From NCBI GenBank assembly GCA_964549945.1, contig CAZJXD010000001.1:62001-126000 (forward strand): a stretch of DNA of 64,000 bases, given 5' to 3'. Position numbers and translations under genes: made by a program. The first letter of the stretch is position 1. Each line of letters begins with the position of its first letter. This document shows positions 8,190 to 17,017 of this stretch, in pieces. This DNA is from B25-G16 sp964549945 (GTDB lineage: Bacteria > Desulfobacterota > DSM-4660 > Desulfatiglandales > B25-G16). Below the pieces are notes generated by a model. The model saw only the letters and a program-made list of their open reading frames with translations. It had not been told where the DNA came from and made no database searches.

Positions 8190-9044
8190 ATGGAGAAGGT
8201 CGCAACATTCATAAGAGCAGTTCTTTGTGTAGTGCTTTTTTTCCTGGCTACCACCCAGCTCGTTTGTGCTGAGGTGGATTTGAGGATAATAAAGCACATA
8301 AACGTAAAGGAGAAGCCGTTAGATGTTGCTGCCTCCGCAGATGGAGAGTTTATATTCATTCTGGTACCGGGCGAGGTTCTCGTATACTCGATTCCCAATG
8401 ACACTGTCATCGACCGAATCCAGATCAATAAGGCCTTCGATAGGCTGACGTACTCCGCAAAAAATAGTACGCTTATTCTCGGCAGCAGTGCGGGCAGGGC
8501 GCTCAGCATTATTCAGGTAGAGCGGGTGTACAATATCGTGCTTTCGGGTTTGCCCTTTAAGGGTCCCGCAGATGCCCCTGTGGCGATTGCCGTGTTTGAG
8601 GATTACCAGTGACCATTCTGTGCGCGGCTAGAGCCGCTGATCCGGCAGGTGCTGGATAGGTATCCAAGGGAGGTTAAATTCGTGGTCAAGAACTACCCTC
8701 TCGCCAGCCACAAATATGCGCGAAAGGCTGCAAGTGCTGTACTTGCCGCACACAGGCAGGGAAAGTTTTGGGAGTTCCATGATATGCTGTTTAAAAACTA
8801 TAGGGTTCTGAATGATGAGAAAATTCAGGAGATCGCGCGAGGGCTCAATCTCGATATGGGCAAGCTTAACGAGGATATGGGGTCCCCTGCTATACAGATG
8901 CTCATTAAAAGGGATATACAAAACGGCAGGGAGGCGGGCATACGAGGAATACCGGCTTGCTTCATCAATGGCAAGAACCTGAAAGAGAGATCGCCCGATG
9001 GATTCCAGGAGATGATAGAGGCGGAGCTGAAGAAGAAAAGATAG
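8190..9044 (+). CDS. Exported thioredoxin-fold (DsbA/DsbG-like) selenoprotein with in-frame UGA in the CXXC motif
   Basis: The frame is open from 8190 to 9044 except for one TGA at 8610-8612. Read as selenocysteine it gives 284 residues with Sec141 and Cys144 in EDYQ-U-PFC, exactly the CXXC active site of DsbA/thioredoxin-fold proteins. Downstream the same frame shows all later parts of the fold: VKFVVKNYPLASHKYA, AHRQGKFWEFHDMLF and the cis-proline loop GIRGIPACFINGK. The ATG at 8190 has AAAGGGG 9 nt upstream and starts a signal peptide ending near QLVCAEV. Residues 25-125 resemble a piece of a YncE-like beta-propeller. Probable role: periplasmic thiol/disulfide exchange or peroxide reduction. 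A sequencing error or plain stop is the only alternative, and the fit at the active site argues against both. Confidence 0.9.
8613..8648 (+). promoter_or_regulatory. Candidate bacterial SECIS hairpin directly after the UGA
   Basis: GCGGC (8624-8628) pairs with GCCGC (8633-8637) around the tetraloop TAGA. A lower stem of CTGT (8618-8621) with GCAG (8645-8648) is possible. The loop guanine is 19 nt after the UGA, inside the 16-37 nt range usual for bacterial SECIS elements. It lies within the coding sequence, as expected for SelB recognition in bacteria. Confidence 0.6.
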
Positions 9045-9048
9045 GGGC

Positions 9049-9076
9049 TTGACAAACAAACGATCGCGGGTATTTT
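9049..9076 (+). promoter_or_regulatory. Sigma70-type promoter upstream of the response regulator
   Basis: TTGACA (9049-9054) and TATTTT (9071-9076) with a 16-nt spacer, directly after the selenoprotein stop. It gives a leader of about 90 nt before the ATG at 9176. Confidence 0.5.
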
Positions 9077-9175
9077 ATGACACACAAGGGAACTCCTGAG
9101 AAGCTCGCATCGCCTATATATGCCTGGTGCTCTCAGGGAGGATTTGCTGATATTCAGTAATGAGGAGACGACGCC

Positions 9176-9679
9176 ATGGATACTAAGAAGATCCTTAGGG
9201 GAAAGCGGGTGCTCATCGTAGACGATGAGCAGGACGTGCTGAATCTGTTGGTGGAGCTGCTCGATATGTGCAAGATTGACACCGCCTCCACCTTTGAGGA
9301 GGCAAAACAGTTGCTCGAGACCGAGCCCTACGATATCGCTGTCCTCGATATAATGGGGGTGAAGGGTTTCGAGCTGCTCGAGATCGCCACCGGCAAGGGC
9401 ATCCCCGCCCTCATGCTCACCGCCCACGCCCTCACCAAGGAGGCCTTGAAGGAGTCGGCAGAGAGGGGCGCATCCTACTTCGCCCCAAAGGACGAGATCG
9501 CCAAGATCGATCTATTCGTCGCCGATGTGCTGGAGGCCACAGAGAAGAAGAAGAATCCTTGGGTCAATTGGTACGACCGGCTCTCCTCCTTCTACGACAA
9601 GAAGTTCACCGGTCCCCACTGGAGGGAGCAGGAGAAGGAGTTCTGGGATAAGAAGTTGAAGGAGCTTATAGGCGAGTAA
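9176..9679 (+). CDS. Single-domain response regulator with C-terminal extension
   Basis: 167 residues. A CheY-like receiver occupies about 10-120: acidic pair Asp16/Asp17 (IVDDEQD), phospho-acceptor Asp58 (AVLDIMG), Thr82 (MLTAHA) and Lys105 (FAPKDE). The last 45 residues (rich in Trp, Lys and Glu) have no DNA-binding or catalytic domain I recognise and may be a docking tail. No histidine kinase is adjacent, so it is an orphan whose partner is elsewhere. Codon use looks somewhat more GC-rich than the neighbours. Confidence 0.9.
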   Translation: MDTKKILRGKRVLIVDDEQDVLNLLVELLDMCKIDTASTFEEAKQLLETEPYDIAVLDIMGVKGFELLEIATGKGIPALMLTAHALTKEALKESAERGASYFAPKDEIAKIDLFVADVLEATEKKKNPWVNWYDRLSSFYDKKFTGPHWREQEKEFWDKKLKELIGE

Positions 9680-9779
9680 TTTCACCCTTGATCAGCGCAC
9701 GAAGATCCTCTCGCTGGGCGGGAAGGACGATTCAACCGGACACTTGGGGGGAAAGGGAAGAGAGATATCGGGCTTGCCT

Positions 9780-10226
9780 TTAAAGATCCTTTCTGAGGTT
9801 AATTAAGCTGCTGCGGTCAAATCCGAGCGTTTTAAAAAAAGACAGGATATCGACTGAGTCCCAGGGGACAGAGGAAAATATATTCCTGATGCCCTTCTCC
9901 TTATAGACTTTGAATAGCTCACGAGCAAGGGTTTTTCCTATGCCTTTCGCCATGAAATCCGGATGGACGCCGAAGTTCGTAATCCAGGCGCTCTTCTCCA
10001 GACCAAAACCGCCGTATACAAAAGAACTGATTATAAAGCCTACCACTCTTTCATCGATCTCCGCCACGTAACTGATGTCTTCGTCTCTTTGGAGTTGCTG
10101 TTCAATTATTCGCCTGAAGTCGATTTTCGCCGCTGTATCGGTGATCGCTGACTGAATCTCGCTGATTTGATCAGCGTCTCCAAGCTCGATTTTTCGTATC
10201 AGTAACTTGTCGGCCATCCTCTCCAT
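9780..10226 (-). CDS. GNAT-family N-acetyltransferase
   Basis: 148 residues; M4 (ATGGCC) is a competing start. It carries a GNAT fold with motif A at GVHPDFMAKGIGKTLARELF, where the xxGxGK stretch binds the pyrophosphate of acetyl-CoA, preceded by VVGFIISSFVYGGFG. Closest to RimI-like or amine acetyltransferases in general, but the substrate cannot be read. It lies 21 nt downstream of a DUF2080 gene in the same direction. Confidence 0.85.
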   Translation of the reverse strand: MERMADKLLIRKIELGDADQISEIQSAITDTAAKIDFRRIIEQQLQRDEDISYVAEIDERVVGFIISSFVYGGFGLEKSAWITNFGVHPDFMAKGIGKTLARELFKVYKEKGIRNIFSSVPWDSVDILSFFKTLGFDRSSLINLRKDL

Positions 10227-10247
10227 ATATCTCTATGCAATAAGCCC

Positions 10248-10430
10248 TTAATCGACCCTGATGATCTTAACCCGGCAGCCGACCCAATTAGGCGGGAGGT
10301 AGATCCTGCCGCTATTACCGCTCATCTTCACAATCCTTTCAACCATCTCCTCGCCATAGACGATGAACTTGATCTTCTCCCTTCGCTTTTTTGGATCTGG
10401 GATTTCCCTCTTTTCGGATTTTCCAGGCAT
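10248..10430 (-). CDS. DUF2080-family small protein (AbrB-like)
   Basis: 60 residues. KFIVYGEEMVERIVK then SGNSGRIYLPPNWVGCRVKII matches the DUF2080 pattern, a small family described mainly from archaea as putative transposon-encoded and similar to AbrB/SpoVT DNA-binding swapped hairpins. The GNSGRIYLP segment is the AbrB-like strand-turn. Being short it could be a DNA-binding antitoxin-like regulator of the acetyltransferase 21 nt downstream. The start MPGKSEK is the only ATG that keeps the whole motif. Confidence 0.72.
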   Translation of the reverse strand: MPGKSEKREIPDPKKRREKIKFIVYGEEMVERIVKMSGNSGRIYLPPNWVGCRVKIIRVD

Positions 10431-10644
10431 TATATGCGTCTCTCAGCTATGGATTAATTATTCATCCTTGGAGGGTTTATTGACGACTAGTTCGATCTCG
10501 GCCAAGAGCTACCCGATCACCTTTATCGGGTCCTTTGCCCGTTGGATCTCATGCACTCATTATCGACCAGGTTTTAACGATAATCAATTATTTTGTATCC
10601 TTTATTTCGGTTGCCGGTCAAAATCGCCACAAGTGAAGGGGTTT

Positions 10645-13164
10645 CTATTCGAAGCCCGCTGTGCTGATGAAGCAGCTACCCCCGCTACCATCACTATTGC
10701 TACTAGTGTCTCCACCTATGGCGGTTGTGATATTAAACGTAGTAGCGCTGGCCTCATTGGAAAAATCGGAGTTGCCCGCCGCGTTGTATGCGCGTACCCG
10801 ATAGTAGTATATGGTTGCCTCATTCAGGCCGGTGTCGCTGTAAGTGGTCACATTTTCACCAACGGTGGCGATTTGGGAGTAGTCCTCGCCCGGTTCTTTC
10901 CTCTCTATATTAAAGCCCTGCTCTCCGTAAGAATTATCCGTCCATGAAAGATCTATCTGGCTTATTGATATAGTAGTAGTTGACAAGCTGCTCGGTGCAG
11001 CTGGAATAGTTGACGGGGTGGCTGTCAGTATAGCGGAATCTGCTTCTTTGAATAAGTCGATCTCAGGGAAATAGGCGGTAGCACGTATTGAAAAGTAATA
11101 CTGAGTGTCATTAGTCAAACCGCTGATCAGCAAAGAGGTATCACTTAAAGCCTCTAGCTCGGTATCGAGTGTTTGTGTAGCACCATAGCGGACTTTGTAT
11201 CCAGTGAGCGCACTTTCACCATTTGCATTCCAGGTGAGAAGGACTAAACCATCTCCAGGAAAGGCTCTCACGTTTGCGGGCGGAGCGAGATAGGTCACTG
11301 CCTGATAGGCATTTACCCTACCCCCTGTAAAAAGCTTTTCATCAAGCCAATCTTTTTTATCCACCGTGTTCAGGATCGCGTCCTTGATCTGGAGATGGGT
11401 GTAATTTGGGTTCTGGGCCTTCACCAGTGCGGCGACGCCAGACACGTGGGGTGCTGCCATGGAGCTTCCATCCAGATACTCATAGACATAGGCATTGATT
11501 TCGATCGGCTCCCGGGTTAACCGAAGGTTATCGATGTAAACCCCATCGCCGTTTATCGAAGAATCGGAAAAAAGGCCGAAGCCGAAATAAAAGCTGGGTA
11601 ATACATCCGCCAGTGCGGTTAGGTTGAAGGAACAATCAATAAACCCCGCTGTTTTCCCGGTCTTGTAGTTCTCTAAATTGAAGATATACACATCCGGGGA
11701 GAACCATATGTCGCCATCATCGGATCCCATTAGAACCAAAAAGTCATATCCATCCTGAAGATCCGCTTTTAACTTAAAAGAAAGGGTATAACGATTATTC
11801 TTCACTGAATCAAAAGGCGTCCCATAGCCGGCAAAGGATTCGGTGTTTTCAAGGTATTTTCCATCAGGGCTGTCTTCGAGGCAGCCAGTTCCTCCGAGCC
11901 CATTAGATGTAAATCCCCATTCATTGTGAACCCCACCTGAGACCCATCCTGTGGTGGTAGAATTAAAATCCTCCTCATAGATAGGAGGCTCCAGGGTTAT
12001 ATACGAAAACTCTGGGATCGTGCTGTAGATGTTTACCCCCGGGGCTGCGACGTCCACGGAATTCGCGCCATAGTTAGAGAATTCCGCAAGGGCATCATCC
12101 TGATCCGTCGCCGCCACGGAGATGATATTGGGCAGGTCATAACTTGCGGGGTATTCCGGTGTCTCATCGTTATTATCGCCTTCGCCATCTTCTCCCCCAT
12201 TTCCCGCTGCGGCCACGACAAGGACACCGTGCTCATCGGCGTACTCTATGGCATCATACTCGGTTTGTGAATAATCGGCACCGCCCCAGCTCGCATTGAT
12301 GATATGGGCTCCGTTATCAACGGCGTAAATAATGGCCTCCGCTGCCTCGCCAATGGTTCCCACCACCCCGCCAATCCTGAGGGCCATGATCTTGGCTTGC
12401 CAGTTGACGCCTGTTATCCCAACTCCATTGTCTCCAAGCGCGGCAATAGTTCCGGCGATATGGGTTCCATGGCTGTTGTAGTCAACGGGGGCTCCATCAT
12501 TATCCCAGAAATCCCAGCCATAGATATCATCCACGTACCCATTGCCGTCGTCATCCACCCCTTCAGTCCCGTTCAGTTCCAAGCTATTTACCCATATATT
12601 GGCATTCAGCTCCGGATGCTCCCTGGCAACGCCGCTGTCTAATACCGCAACAACAACACCTTCGGAGCCGGTGGTGATATCCCATGCCTCCGGGGCGTCG
12701 ATATCCGCTCCTGATGTTCCGCTTACCCCGTTCACCTCCTGACCCTCATTGTGAAGCCCCCATAACTTCGGGAAATCGGTATCATCGGGAATTTTTGTCA
12801 TAAACCTGATGATGTAGTTGGGCTCGGCATATACAACGTTCGGGTCTCCTTTATAATGGCTAATGGCGGTCTCTACGGAGATGTCAGGAGGGAGTTTAAT
12901 GCGGCTCACCCCTAAGGGTTTCATTCCTCTGGTTTCCTTCACCCCCAGGGATGAGTGCAAGGCCTTCATCGCTGATCGGGGTGTATGTTTCTTGAATTTT
13001 ACGAGCAGCTCCCCCGGTACGTATTTGCCAGTAATGAGTTTTTTGGCTGAGGCTTGCTTTTTTCCGCTAAAATCAAACGTGAGCTGGCCAGCTTTTAAGA
13101 TGGGTGCATGAGCAAGGAGGATCATTATAGCCAATGCACCCAGGATAGTCAGCCTTTCTTTCAT
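10645..13164 (-). CDS. Secreted subtilisin-like serine peptidase (S8) with inserted domain and two fibronectin type III repeats
   Basis: 839 residues. Signal peptide about 1-26; fervidolysin-like propeptide 46-120 (YVPGELLVKF...). The catalytic domain has Asp176 (VLDSG), His232 (SHGTH), Asn322 (AAGNGG) and Ser568 (GSSMAAPH). A block of about 180 residues (381-562), rich in aromatic residues and ending with a DNLRLT motif, is inserted between the Asn and the Ser and looks like a jelly-roll/MAM-type domain. Two FnIII modules follow (about 630-725 and 725-815). The protein ends in GGSCFISTAGFE, a cut-off version of the CFI-type C-terminal motif. Likely exported and acting on proteins at the cell surface. 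Confidence 0.92.
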   Translation of the reverse strand: MKERLTILGALAIMILLAHAPILKAGQLTFDFSGKKQASAKKLITGKYVPGELLVKFKKHTPRSAMKALHSSLGVKETRGMKPLGVSRIKLPPDISVETAISHYKGDPNVVYAEPNYIIRFMTKIPDDTDFPKLWGLHNEGQEVNGVSGTSGADIDAPEAWDITTGSEGVVVAVLDSGVAREHPELNANIWVNSLELNGTEGVDDDGNGYVDDIYGWDFWDNDGAPVDYNSHGTHIAGTIAALGDNGVGITGVNWQAKIMALRIGGVVGTIGEAAEAIIYAVDNGAHIINASWGGADYSQTEYDAIEYADEHGVLVVAAAGNGGEDGEGDNNDETPEYPASYDLPNIISVAATDQDDALAEFSNYGANSVDVAAPGVNIYSTIPEFSYITLEPPIYEEDFNSTTTGWVSGGVHNEWGFTSNGLGGTGCLEDSPDGKYLENTESFAGYGTPFDSVKNNRYTLSFKLKADLQDGYDFLVLMGSDDGDIWFSPDVYIFNLENYKTGKTAGFIDCSFNLTALADVLPSFYFGFGLFSDSSINGDGVYIDNLRLTREPIEINAYVYEYLDGSSMAAPHVSGVAALVKAQNPNYTHLQIKDAILNTVDKKDWLDEKLFTGGRVNAYQAVTYLAPPANVRAFPGDGLVLLTWNANGESALTGYKVRYGATQTLDTELEALSDTSLLISGLTNDTQYYFSIRATAYFPEIDLFKEADSAILTATPSTIPAAPSSLSTTTISISQIDLSWTDNSYGEQGFNIERKEPGEDYSQIATVGENVTTYSDTGLNEATIYYYRVRAYNAAGNSDFSNEASATTFNITTAIGGDTSSNSDGSGGSCFISTAGFE

Positions 13165-13376
13165 AGCCTTTTTCGAGCTTCCTCACTTAGATGTCACAAT
13201 ATAGCATGGCTCAGCATATTCTACTTACTCAACGGCGTGCAAACGTTTTATGGCCCCATAAAGGATTTTTACTGATTTAAGCAAATTTTATACCAGATGG
13301 TAGGGTGTCGAAAAGTCAAGGTAAGATCAAACAAGGAGTTTCGTTATCCCAGAACCTCCGCTCGCCGTTGATTCTA

Positions 13377-14891
13377 TCAGGTTCCCTCATCCTGTTTTTG
13401 CTCCACTCTCGCCGTATCCAGAAAGGGTATGTACAAAATCAGACACAGCCCCGGAAGGGAAAGAAGAAAGGTAAGTCCAAAAAAGAGCCCGTAGCCGAGC
13501 CTCTGGGCGAGAAAGCCGCTCGCGACCCCTGCCAGCACCCCGCTCACGTTCATCAAGCCTGTGCCGATCGCAAAATGGGCTGCCTTGAATCGCTCCGTGC
13601 AGGTTCTCATCAAAAAGGTTATCAGAACAGCCGTTCCCAGACCGCCGGCAAACTGATCGAATGCGTGCACGCAGGCAACCAGAAAGAGATTAAAGGTGCC
13701 TATAAAGGTCACGGTATCAGCGCCTGTATTTAGTTCAACATATCGACTAAGTCCAAGGGCCAGGCCCATGTAGATGAGATTGGTGAAGTTTTGGGCCAGT
13801 AAAAACGGCCAAATCGTCCTCTTTAACGAGTACTTCGAGATAAGGAAGCCCCCGGCCATAGCCCCTATGATAGAGAAGGGAAGCCCTACCCCACCAGAGA
13901 GCCAGCCATAGTGGACCTTGATGCCGAGGTCAACCATAAATGGGGCCACCATCGATGAGAGCGCGGACTCGCCGGTCCTCATCAATATGATGAAGGCTAT
14001 GGCAACCCCCATCTTTTCCCTGTCCATGTAGTCAAAAAAGGCCCTTGAGTAAAACGATTCCCTATCCCGGAAAACCAGCCCCTTTATCCGGTTCCTGCCT
14101 AGCGCCAGACCGATTAGAAGTAAAAGAAGCCCAAATGCAACCCATCCCGCGAAGCTTATGGTTTTGAGAAAGGGGAATGCCGTGAATAACCTGGCGGTCA
14201 ATCCACCCCAGATGAGCGATTTCACCCCCCATATGACGAGAGCGAACCCAGCGGCTCCCGCGATTACCTTAACCCTGAATACCCTTTTGAACAAATTGCC
14301 AAGACCTAAGATTTCCTTCTCGACGCGGGGTAGAAACAGGAGGTGATAGGCAAAGAGCAGCCCGAGAAAGAGCCCGGCTGCCGAGTAAGCGGCAAGCCAG
14401 CTCACGGTGGTTCCAACCGTAACAATGATGCCCGTTCCAGCCATCATCGCGAGCCGGTAGGCCATCACCCGGTAACCCACGAATTTGGCCTGGCCGTCCT
14501 TATCAAGCGCCTCCATGTAGTAACCGTCAATGGCAATATCATGGGTTGCCGAAAAGAAGGCGCCGAAAAAAAGTAGTACCGCGATAAGTTTCACCCCGGA
14601 GGGAAGCGGGGTCATAAAGGCAACCGCGAGAAAGAGCAGGATCAGGAGGAATTGCACAATAAGCATCCATTTCCTTTTAGTGCCAAATTGGTCAACAGGG
14701 GGCCCCCACAGGAATTTAATAACCCATGGGATGCCGAATAACGAGGTAAGCCCTATTGCCTCAAGGCTCACCCTCATGTCACGGAAGAAGACCGATGATA
14801 CCATCCGTATCAGGGTGTAAGGGAGGCCCTCGGCAAAATACGTGGTAAATGCCCAGATATGGGGACGTTTAAGGAGGGAACGTGTTTCCAT
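13377..14891 (-). CDS. MFS transporter, AmpG-like
   Basis: 504 residues with about 12-14 hydrophobic segments. The N-terminal pattern YFAEGLPYTLIRMV, LTSLFGIPWVIKFLWGPPVDQFGTKRKW and later DIAIDGYYMEAL is the AmpG/PAT subgroup of the major facilitator superfamily. True AmpG imports anhydromuropeptides for cell-wall recycling; relatives carry acetyl-CoA or other solutes. No cell-wall recycling gene is adjacent, so the substrate is inferred only from the family. Confidence 0.8.
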   Translation of the reverse strand: METRSLLKRPHIWAFTTYFAEGLPYTLIRMVSSVFFRDMRVSLEAIGLTSLFGIPWVIKFLWGPPVDQFGTKRKWMLIVQFLLILLFLAVAFMTPLPSGVKLIAVLLFFGAFFSATHDIAIDGYYMEALDKDGQAKFVGYRVMAYRLAMMAGTGIIVTVGTTVSWLAAYSAAGLFLGLLFAYHLLFLPRVEKEILGLGNLFKRVFRVKVIAGAAGFALVIWGVKSLIWGGLTARLFTAFPFLKTISFAGWVAFGLLLLLIGLALGRNRIKGLVFRDRESFYSRAFFDYMDREKMGVAIAFIILMRTGESALSSMVAPFMVDLGIKVHYGWLSGGVGLPFSIIGAMAGGFLISKYSLKRTIWPFLLAQNFTNLIYMGLALGLSRYVELNTGADTVTFIGTFNLFLVACVHAFDQFAGGLGTAVLITFLMRTCTERFKAAHFAIGTGLMNVSGVLAGVASGFLAQRLGYGLFFGLTFLLSLPGLCLILYIPFLDTARVEQKQDEGT

Positions 14892-15061
14892 TGCCTTATC
14901 TATAGCTCACTCATGTACACTCGGCGCACATGTCAGCAAGGTTCTGTTTATATGAAATCCTCCGTCTGGTCAATAGGCACTCTCTTTAAATGACTTGGCA
15001 TGGCGTTTAAAATGTATTATTACAACCCCAAGAAGACCCTCACCTAAATAGGAGATGTGGG

Positions 15062-16105
15062 ATGAATAAGACGGGAATCGTCAGGGATGAGAGCTACCTC
15101 GACCACAGACCGGGGGCCTTTCATCCCGAGAGCCACCAACGTCTGGAGACCGTCTACGAGATGCTTGAAGACCCGGACATGAAGGATAACTACACAGAGG
15201 TCCCGGTGAGAGAGGCTACCGAGGAGGAGCTGCTCTCCATACACGCAAAGGAGTATATCGATATGGTCGCAGCTACGGCGGGCAAACCCTATGGATACCT
15301 GGATGCGGATACCCAGACCTCAGCAGGATCATATCTGGCGGCCCTGCGTGCCGCAGGAGGCCTTTGTAATGCCATCGAGATGGTACACAACGGCGAGCTT
15401 GACAATGCCTTCGCCCTGGTCAGACCCCCGGGCCACCATGCTGAGAGGAACAGGGGCATGGGGTTTTGCCTGTTTAACAATGTGGCAATAGGGGCCAGGT
15501 ATGCCCAGAAACAATTGGGATTAGAGAGAATTCTGATCTCTGATTGGGATCTTCACCATGGCAACAGCACCCAGCATTGCTTTGAGGATGATCCCTCCAT
15601 CCTGTATTTTAGTACCCATCAATACCCTTACTATCCCGGCAGCGGCAGCTTTCAGGAGGTTGGAAGGGGAAGGGGGGAGGGATATACGGTAAACGTTCCC
15701 CTGTCCACGGGATACGGGGATGCGGAGTATGTGGCTATATACCATCAGATCCTCAAGCCCATAGCCTTGCAATTCAATCCCGATCTCGTGTTGGGCTCTG
15801 TTGGATTTGACATCTATATGCGCGATCCCCTCGGCGGCATGTCGGTGAGCCCCGATGGGTTTGCGGGCCTGACGCGTATCCTCATGGACATAGCCCGCGA
15901 GGCCTGCGAGGGGAAGCTCGTGCTCACCCTGGAGGGCGGCTATAACCTGGAGGGTTTACGGGATTCGGTGAAGGCGGTGTTAAAGGAGTTGAGGGGAGAA
16001 TCCACCATAGGGGATCGTGATTGGGCCGGCCAGGAGGATCAGCGGATACTCGCCCCTGTGCTGGAAAAGGCGAAGTCGATTCAGGGGAAGTACTGGGACC
16101 TTTAA
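15062..16105 (+). CDS. Histone deacetylase / AcuC-like amidohydrolase family protein
   Basis: 347 residues, AGGAGATGTGGG before the ATG. Contains the full arginase-like HDAC core: HPESHQRLE near residue 23, RPPGHHAERNRGMGFCLFNN (tandem His plus active-site stretch), SDWDLHHGNSTQ (zinc-binding Asp-x-His), and LEGGYNLEGL at the end. Zinc ligands Asp and His and the catalytic His pair are all present. Bacterial members hydrolyse acetylated polyamines, small acyl-amines or acetyl-lysine; the true substrate is not visible. It stands alone and converges with purQ. Confidence 0.92.
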   Translation: MNKTGIVRDESYLDHRPGAFHPESHQRLETVYEMLEDPDMKDNYTEVPVREATEEELLSIHAKEYIDMVAATAGKPYGYLDADTQTSAGSYLAALRAAGGLCNAIEMVHNGELDNAFALVRPPGHHAERNRGMGFCLFNNVAIGARYAQKQLGLERILISDWDLHHGNSTQHCFEDDPSILYFSTHQYPYYPGSGSFQEVGRGRGEGYTVNVPLSTGYGDAEYVAIYHQILKPIALQFNPDLVLGSVGFDIYMRDPLGGMSVSPDGFAGLTRILMDIAREACEGKLVLTLEGGYNLEGLRDSVKAVLKELRGESTIGDRDWAGQEDQRILAPVLEKAKSIQGKYWDL

Positions 16106-16109
16106 AACT

Positions 16110-16172
16110 GGAAACTCAAAACTGGGCTTAAGATCCTAGCATTCAATCATCATAAATATCGAGTTTCGAGTT
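16110..16172. repeat. Short inverted repeat between convergent genes
   Basis: GGAAACTCAAAACT near 16112 and GAGTTTCGAGTTTC near 16158-16171 form an imperfect palindrome (12 of 13 pairs) between the HDAC-like gene and purQ. It may work as a two-way terminator or be a small mobile repeat remnant. Confidence 0.4.
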
Positions 16173-16180
16173 TCAAAGGT

Positions 16181-17017
16181 CTAGAGGTTTTCTCTCACAT
16201 ACTGAACGGCATTCCTGAAGATGGCGATTCCCTCTCCCTCTTCCCTCTCGATTGTCTTCCCTGCCCTGGCCAGTTGCTCCCTCTTCGCCACCCAGTCGGG
16301 GTGGTTTGTGTAGTGATTGTAGGCCTCGGGGTGGGGCATCAAGCCGAATATCCTGCCTGTGGAGTCGCAGATCCCGGCAATATCACAAAGGGAGCCATTT
16401 GGATTGAGGGGCCACCTTTCCTGAGCGAGGTTCCCCTGGGTGTCCACATACTGAAGGGCTACCTGGTGGTTCTCGAAGAGCTCGTCAATCACCTCTTTTT
16501 CGGCGAAGAATTTCCCCTCACCATGCCTGACGGGGAGCTCAAGGGTGGAGATGCCCCTTGTAAAGACACACGCCGTGTCCTCTTTCACCTTGAGCTTGAT
16601 CCAGGCATTGATGAAATTGCCAGAGTCATTATAGGTGATTGCCACCCTCCTTGCGCGGTAGTCCCCGTCTATCCCAGGGAGAAGCCCGAGGTTTACCAGG
16701 GCCTGAAAACCATTGCAGATCCCAATGACGAGCTTTCCCTTCCCGATGAACTCCTCAATCTGCTCGCCGATATTGTATCGAAGCCTCGTGGCCATGATCA
16801 CGCCGGCCCCGTGGTCATCCGCCCAACTGAAACCGCCTCCAAGCACCAGGATGTGATAGTCATCAAGGCGAAAACGGGCACCGCCCTTCGGGGCTCTGAT
16901 GGCCTCATTAATGTGTAGCCTTTCGGAGTCAGCGCCCGCTATCTTCAGGGAGAAATCGGTCTCGTAATCACAGTTGAGACCATATCCGGTAAGCACAAGG
17001 GCCTTGACCGCCTTCAT
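16181..17017 (-). CDS. purQ: Phosphoribosylformylglycinamidine synthase, glutaminase subunit PurQ
   Basis: 278 residues. Class I glutamine amidotransferase: nucleophile Cys101 in GICNGFQ, oxyanion strand LVLGGGFSWADD, and the His/Glu pair in GLMPHPEAY. It supplies ammonia to PurL in step 4 of purine synthesis. At 278 residues it is longer than Bacillus-type PurQ (about 227), matching the longer form. The start overlaps the purSL stop by 4 nt, so stoichiometric coupling is likely. Confidence 0.96.
   Translation of the reverse strand: MKAVKALVLTGYGLNCDYETDFSLKIAGADSERLHINEAIRAPKGGARFRLDDYHILVLGGGFSWADDHGAGVIMATRLRYNIGEQIEEFIGKGKLVIGICNGFQALVNLGLLPGIDGDYRARRVAITYNDSGNFINAWIKLKVKEDTACVFTRGISTLELPVRHGEGKFFAEKEVIDELFENHQVALQYVDTQGNLAQERWPLNPNGSLCDIAGICDSTGRIFGLMPHPEAYNHYTNHPDWVAKREQLARAGKTIEREEGEGIAIFRNAVQYVRENL

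Noticed and set aside
8610..8612. TGA as an ordinary stop giving two separate genes (8142-8612 and 8649-9044)
   Set aside because: The stop falls exactly at the first Cys of a CXXC motif, the frame continues with the rest of the fold, and the second part has no ribosome site of its own.
13165..13376. Possible c-di-GMP riboswitch before the subtilase gene
   Set aside because: I looked for the GEMM pattern of tetraloop, GNRA and conserved purine stretches and found none.
14990..15030. Sigma54 promoter before the HDAC-like gene
   Set aside because: TTGGCATGGCG is a partial match only; the second half of the consensus (TTGC) is missing.
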